9,000 nt of DNA from assembly GCA_002427045.1 (NCBI GenBank), contig DIPO01000056.1, positions 1-9,000 of the forward strand, in the 5' to 3' direction. A program made the translations under genes and the position numbers. Below, piece after piece: positions 5,680 to 9,000 of the stretch. The notes beneath the pieces were generated by a model, which saw only the letters and a list, made by a program, of their open reading frames with translations, was not told the DNA's origin and ran no database searches. The stretch comes from Firmicutes bacterium UBA5486. Lineage in GTDB: Bacteria; Bacillota; UBA4882; UBA10575. Position 1 is the first letter of the stretch. Each line of letters starts with the position of its first letter.

Positions 5680-8376
5680 CTATCCCAACCGCTCTTTAAA
5701 TAAGAGTTTTAACAACTCACCAAAGCCAAAGGGGGTTATTACTAAAGCAAACACAATCAGCCAATCGATTAAGGATAAACTTTGTACCCGGAAAATCCGC
5801 ATCAGAACCGGAATGAAAAAGACCGAAAACTGTAAAAGTGCAGAGGCCGCGGTTCCGAAAAGTAAGTACTTATTCCCGAAAAGGCCCCGCGTAAATAATG
5901 AATCTTTGAGCGAACGGAAGTTAAAAGCGTGAACTAGCTGGCTTAATCCCAAAGTTGCAAAAGCCATAGTTTCTCCCTTAAGCACGGATTCCAGTACTCC
6001 AATCCTAAAAGCTACTAAGGTAATAAGTGCAATAAAGGCCCCTGAAACAAGCAGCGAAATTCGTACTCCAGTACTAAAGATCCCTTTCCCCGGATCCCGA
6101 GGGGATTTCTTCATTATATTACCCTCTGGTGGATCTATACCTAAAGATAACGCAGGAAGCGTATCGGTAATTAGATTAACCCAGAGAATCTGGATCGGAT
6201 ACAAAGGGATCGGCCAGCCCAGAACAATAGCTGTAAAGATCGTAGCAATCTCTCCGATATTACAGGAAAGTAGGAAATAGACCGCCTTTTTTATATTTTC
6301 AAAGATCACTCGTCCCTCTTGGATTGCGTGAACAATAGTAACAAAATTATCATCCGCTAGCACCATTTCCGCAGCTTCCTTTGCCACATCTGTGCCTGTC
6401 CGTCCCATTGCTGCACCAATATCTGCCCTTTTTAAAGCCGGAGCATCATTTACCCCATCTCCGGTCATAGCCACTACTTCCCCATTAGCCCTAAGGGCAT
6501 CAATAATTCTTACTTTATGTTCCGGAGACACACGGGCATAAACCCGAATCCGGCCAACTTTTTTCTCTAATTCTTCCTGTGTAGTAACATCTAATTCTTC
6601 GCCGCTCATCACTTGATCTTCTTTAGATAATAATCCTAAATTCCTGGCAATCGCCATCGCAGTATCACGGTGATCTCCGGTAATCATCTTAACCTCAACC
6701 CCGGCCTGGTGGCAGACCCGGATTGCTTCCTTAGCTTCCGGACGCGGAGGATCAAGCATCCCCATAAATCCCACAAAAATTAGTTCTGCTTCTGCTTCAT
6801 TAACCGGTAGAGTTTCTCTTTCAGGATAGGAGCGTAGTGCAAAACCTAACACCCTCAGCGCCTTGCCAGCCAATTGTTTATTACATTCAAGAAATTCCCT
6901 CTTTTTCTCTGGGGTTAATTCCTGAATACCACTAGGCCCTAACCACCACTTACTTTGATCTAAAATCAAATCCGGGGCGCCTTTAGCCAGTAGCCAGCAT
7001 TCCCCATCTTGGATCTCTTCCGTACTTATAAGAAACTTACCCCGGTGAACTGTACTCATTCTTTTGCGTACAGAATCAAAAGGATACTCCTTCACCCTTG
7101 GCAACTCAAGTTGAAGCCTTGCTCGGTTAAATCCTGCCTTTTCCCCTACCACTAGTAATGCACCTTCAGTGGGATCCCCGGCAATCTCTTCCTCCCGGAT
7201 TAAATCAGCATCATTACAAAGCAGCCCAATCTGAAGAATTAATGAAAGAAGAGGTTCTTCTTTCGCTTCAATCCGCTTACCATCTCTAAGTAGCTCTCCC
7301 TCTATTCCAAACCCTTCACCGGTAACCTCATAGCTTCCGGCTCCGGTAATCACCCGTCGTACGGTCATGGCATTTTGGGTAAGAGTTCCGGTTTTATCAG
7401 AACAGATTACTGTAGCTGAACCCAAGGTTTCTACTGCCGGAAGCCGCCTGATAATCGCCTTTTGCTTAGCCATACGCTGAACACCCAGCGCAAGGAGGAT
7501 CGTGACAATGGCAGGTAATCCCTCAGGGATCGCTGCTACGGCCAGGCTAACAGAGACCAGAAACATCTCATAAAAAAGGTTCCCCCGGAGAAGCCCAACA
7601 ACAAAAATAAGGAGACAGACCCCAATTGCCAGTAAACCGAGTTGTTTTCCGAATTCGGCTAACTTCTTCTGTAGCGGCGTCTTCTCCACTTCGGTTTCCT
7701 GAATCATCCCGGCAATCCGCCCAATCTCAGTCTCCATACCGGTGCCAGTCACCAAAGCCCGCCCCCGCCCAAAAGTAACAATCGTCCCCATAAAAGTCAT
7801 GCTTTTCCGCTCCGCCAATGGCGTCCGTTCAGTCGCGATAAATTCGGGATCCTTCTCCACCGGAACCGATTCTCCGGTTAAAGCTGATTCATTAACCTGT
7901 AGATTAGCAGTCTCCAGTAATCTGGCATCAGCCGGCACAAAATCCCCGGCATCGAGAAGAATTATATCGCCGGGAACTAGGTCGCGGGCAACAATCTGTG
8001 TAACCTTACCATCCCGGTAAACCTTGGCATGGGGAGCAGATAGCGTTTTCAATGCTGCCATAGATTTTTCTGCTTTAAACTCTTGTACCACACCAAGCAC
8101 GGCATTGATTACCACCACCAGAAGAATAACAAAAGCATCGCCCCGCTCTCCCAGGAGCAATGAAATCACCGCCGCAATAATTAAGAGCAAGACCAGAAAC
8201 TCTCCAAATTGTGCAGCCAGCATCTGCCCGATCGTCTGGCCCGGCCTCTCTTTTAATTCATTCCAACCGTGCTTGTCCCGTCTGGCAACTACTTCAGTAG
8301 AGCTTAAGCCTGAAGAGATATCCGTTGTCAAAGTTTTCAGGGCCTCTTCTATACTTTGCATATACAATTCCGGCAT
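5680..8376 (-). CDS. SERCA-type calcium-translocating P-type ATPase
   Basis: A 898-residue P2A ATPase of full family length that uses ATP to move Ca2+ out of the cytoplasm. It has an N-terminal cation-ATPase domain (1-75), an actuator loop with TGES (167-170), M4 with PEGLP (284-288), phosphorylation site DKTGT (D327), nucleotide-binding KGAPD (465-469), TGDHRDTA (566-573) and hinge TGDGVNDAP (638-646), and ten predicted membrane segments. Ion ligands match SERCA: E285 in M4, N706 and E709 in NIGE (M5), and N734, T737 and D738 in NLITD (M6). The M8 acidic ligand of SERCA (E908) is replaced by Q813, so transport of one Ca2+ per ATP is more likely than two. The ATG at 8376-8374 has GAGGTGA upstream. 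It lies 19 bp after yjbQ on the same strand. Mn2+ or another cation is a less likely substrate. Confidence 0.95.
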   Translation of the reverse strand: MPELYMQSIEEALKTLTTDISSGLSSTEVVARRDKHGWNELKERPGQTIGQMLAAQFGEFLVLLLIIAAVISLLLGERGDAFVILLVVVINAVLGVVQEFKAEKSMAALKTLSAPHAKVYRDGKVTQIVARDLVPGDIILLDAGDFVPADARLLETANLQVNESALTGESVPVEKDPEFIATERTPLAERKSMTFMGTIVTFGRGRALVTGTGMETEIGRIAGMIQETEVEKTPLQKKLAEFGKQLGLLAIGVCLLIFVVGLLRGNLFYEMFLVSVSLAVAAIPEGLPAIVTILLALGVQRMAKQKAIIRRLPAVETLGSATVICSDKTGTLTQNAMTVRRVITGAGSYEVTGEGFGIEGELLRDGKRIEAKEEPLLSLILQIGLLCNDADLIREEEIAGDPTEGALLVVGEKAGFNRARLQLELPRVKEYPFDSVRKRMSTVHRGKFLISTEEIQDGECWLLAKGAPDLILDQSKWWLGPSGIQELTPEKKREFLECNKQLAGKALRVLGFALRSYPERETLPVNEAEAELIFVGFMGMLDPPRPEAKEAIRVCHQAGVEVKMITGDHRDTAMAIARNLGLLSKEDQVMSGEELDVTTQEELEKKVGRIRVYARVSPEHKVRIIDALRANGEVVAMTGDGVNDAPALKRADIGAAMGRTGTDVAKEAAEMVLADDNFVTIVHAIQEGRVIFENIKKAVYFLLSCNIGEIATIFTAIVLGWPIPLYPIQILWVNLITDTLPALSLGIDPPEGNIMKKSPRDPGKGIFSTGVRISLLVSGAFIALITLVAFRIGVLESVLKGETMAFATLGLSQLVHAFNFRSLKDSLFTRGLFGNKYLLFGTAASALLQFSVFFIPVLMRIFRVQSLSLIDWLIVFALVITPFGFGELLKLLFKERLG

Positions 8377-8395
8377 CGGATCACCTCGTTAAGAA

Positions 8396-8803
8396 TTATT
8401 CCCCTTCCCACCTTACTAATATCCTGCGCCGGCGAGGCCCATCAAATTCACATAAGTAAACCCCTTGCCAGGTCCCCAAAAGCAACCGCCCCTCCTGCAC
8501 CGGAAGGAGTAAAGAGAATCCCATTAATGAAGCTTGCAAATGTGCGGGAGAGTTCCCCTCACTATGCAGAAAATTGAGCGAGGAAGGAACCATTTTATCA
8601 AGTGCCAGTTTCAAATCATGGACCACATCTGGGTCCGCGTTTTCATTAATCGTCAGTCCGGCAGTAGTATGGGGAATATAGATATATCCTACCCCATTTT
8701 TCATTCCTGTTTTCTTTAGATCCTCTGATAATTCCCGGGTTATCTCCAGAAAATCAACATTAGCCCTAGTTGGAAAAATCATTTCATGCCAGATCTTGAA
8801 CAC
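8396..8803 (-). CDS. YjbQ/UPF0047 family protein (secondary thiamine-phosphate synthase type)
   Basis: A small single-domain protein of about 135 residues. Family hallmarks are PHTTAGLTINENADPDV (44-60, counted from the GTG), the HSEGNSPAHL segment, LLLPVQEGRLLLGTWQG and CEFDGPRRRRI near the end. Members form trimers with a probable metal site in the H/E-rich pocket; some can replace thiamine-phosphate synthase weakly in E. coli, but the natural role is uncertain. The start is unsettled. An in-frame ATG at 8872 would add 23 residues encoded by repeat copy B and is unlikely. I prefer the GTG at 8803-8801, which matches the usual family N-terminus, although it sits inside the AGGAGGTG element. 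The ATG at 8782-8780 is the alternative. It is the promoter-side partner of the Ca2+ ATPase gene. Confidence 0.9.
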   Translation of the reverse strand: MFKIWHEMIFPTRANVDFLEITRELSEDLKKTGMKNGVGYIYIPHTTAGLTINENADPDVVHDLKLALDKMVPSSLNFLHSEGNSPAHLQASLMGFSLLLPVQEGRLLLGTWQGVYLCEFDGPRRRRILVRWEGE

Positions 8804-8845
8804 CTCCTCTCGTCGCTCGTTAGTCTCACATTTCGCCTTTACATC

Positions 8846-8954
8846 CTTGCCCCAGCAAGCTGGGGTGAGCAACTACTTAGAAAGTAGCCCTAGTTGATTC
8901 ATCTGGTCTTGATTAAATCACTTCGTGATAATTATGAAACCAGCATGAACAACC
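8846..8954 (+). repeat. Structured repeat, copy B
   Basis: Same block order and orientation as copy A at 168-283. Fold: CCCCAGC 8850-8856 / GCTGGGG 8859-8865; a small perfect hairpin CTACTT 8873-8878 / AAGTAG 8882-8887; then the long arm with GTTG 8893-8896 / CAAC 8950-8953, unpaired A8897, TTCAT 8898-8902 / ATGAA 8945-8949, CTGGT 8903-8907 / ACCAG 8939-8943, and a cap ATCAC 8917-8921 / GTGAT 8925-8929 around TTC. Every arm that differs from copy A keeps its pairing. It overlaps the upstream, probably non-coding, part of the yjbQ reading frame. No promoter for yjbQ is evident here. Confidence 0.75.
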
Positions 8955-9000
8955 AATTAAAGCGCCTCTGGAGCTTGTCGACTCACCTGGCTTATATTTT
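8955..9000 (+). repeat. Structured repeat, copy C (5' part only, cut by window end)
   Basis: GTCG 8977-8980, A8981, CTCAC 8982-8986 and CTGGC 8987-8991 line up with the first strand of the long arm in copies A and B, including the unpaired A. The unit starts 84 nt after the matching point of copy B, so copies B and C are in tandem. A short hairpin-like lead, AAGC 8960-8963 / GCTT 8973-8976, replaces the lead hairpin of copy B. The returning strand must lie beyond the window. Confidence 0.55.

Noticed and set aside
7742..8577. Three plus-strand open frames opposite the ATPase and yjbQ genes
   Set aside because: All are antisense to well-conserved domains. Their serine/arginine/threonine-rich products are typical of shadow frames.
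8534..8719. Plus-strand open frame of 61 codons opposite yjbQ
   Set aside because: It is antisense to the HTTAG...NENADPD core of YjbQ and has no independent support.
8846..9000. CRISPR array or integron attC array
   Set aside because: Units are about 84 nt apart but diverge in sequence while keeping the fold. There are no identical direct repeats with unique spacers, and the RYYYAAC/GTTRRRY cores of attC sites are missing.

Overview
The window looks like a moderately AT-rich chromosomal segment of an endospore-forming member of the Bacillota (Firmicutes), probably an anaerobe. The main reasons are a SpoIIP engulfment enzyme, a Rex NADH sensor, a stand-alone RecD2 helicase, an RseC/MucC-like protein and strong AGGAGG-type ribosome binding sites. 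The exact lineage cannot be read from the sequence alone.

Layout. (1) 1-152: the last 49 codons of an unrecognised plus-strand gene. (2) 153-284: a short gap between converging genes, filled by a complex, foldable repeat (copy A). (3) 285-3719, minus strand: a likely operon rex > Gx-transporter (HepT component I-like) > recD2. The last two genes overlap by 8 bp, and a five-unit heptamer repeat lies just behind rex. (4) 3723-3902: a divergent promoter region. (5) 3903-5024, plus strand: spoIIP, the only complete gene on this strand. Its end overlaps the end of rseC by 13 bp, under a perfect 9-bp hairpin. (6) 5012-5485, minus strand: an RseC/MucC family membrane protein. (7) 5486-5679: a leader-like gap with a 14-bp long-range inverted repeat that competes with a local terminator-like hairpin. 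(8) 5680-8803, minus strand: yjbQ > SERCA-type Ca2+ ATPase, 19 bp apart. (9) 8804-9000: a second, tandem copy of the foldable repeat (copy B, followed by a truncated copy C).

The protein-coding genes are ordinary, well-conserved families covering redox control, DNA repair, sporulation, calcium export and a YjbQ-family enzyme. The most interesting content is non-coding. The repeat family at both window ends keeps the same fold, with the same unpaired A, while the paired bases change together: six compensatory pair changes between copies A and B. I do not recognise this family. The truncated copy at 8977-9000 makes a precise, checkable prediction about the bases just outside the window. A second candidate is the mutually exclusive pairing in the 5583-5666 element ahead of rseC.
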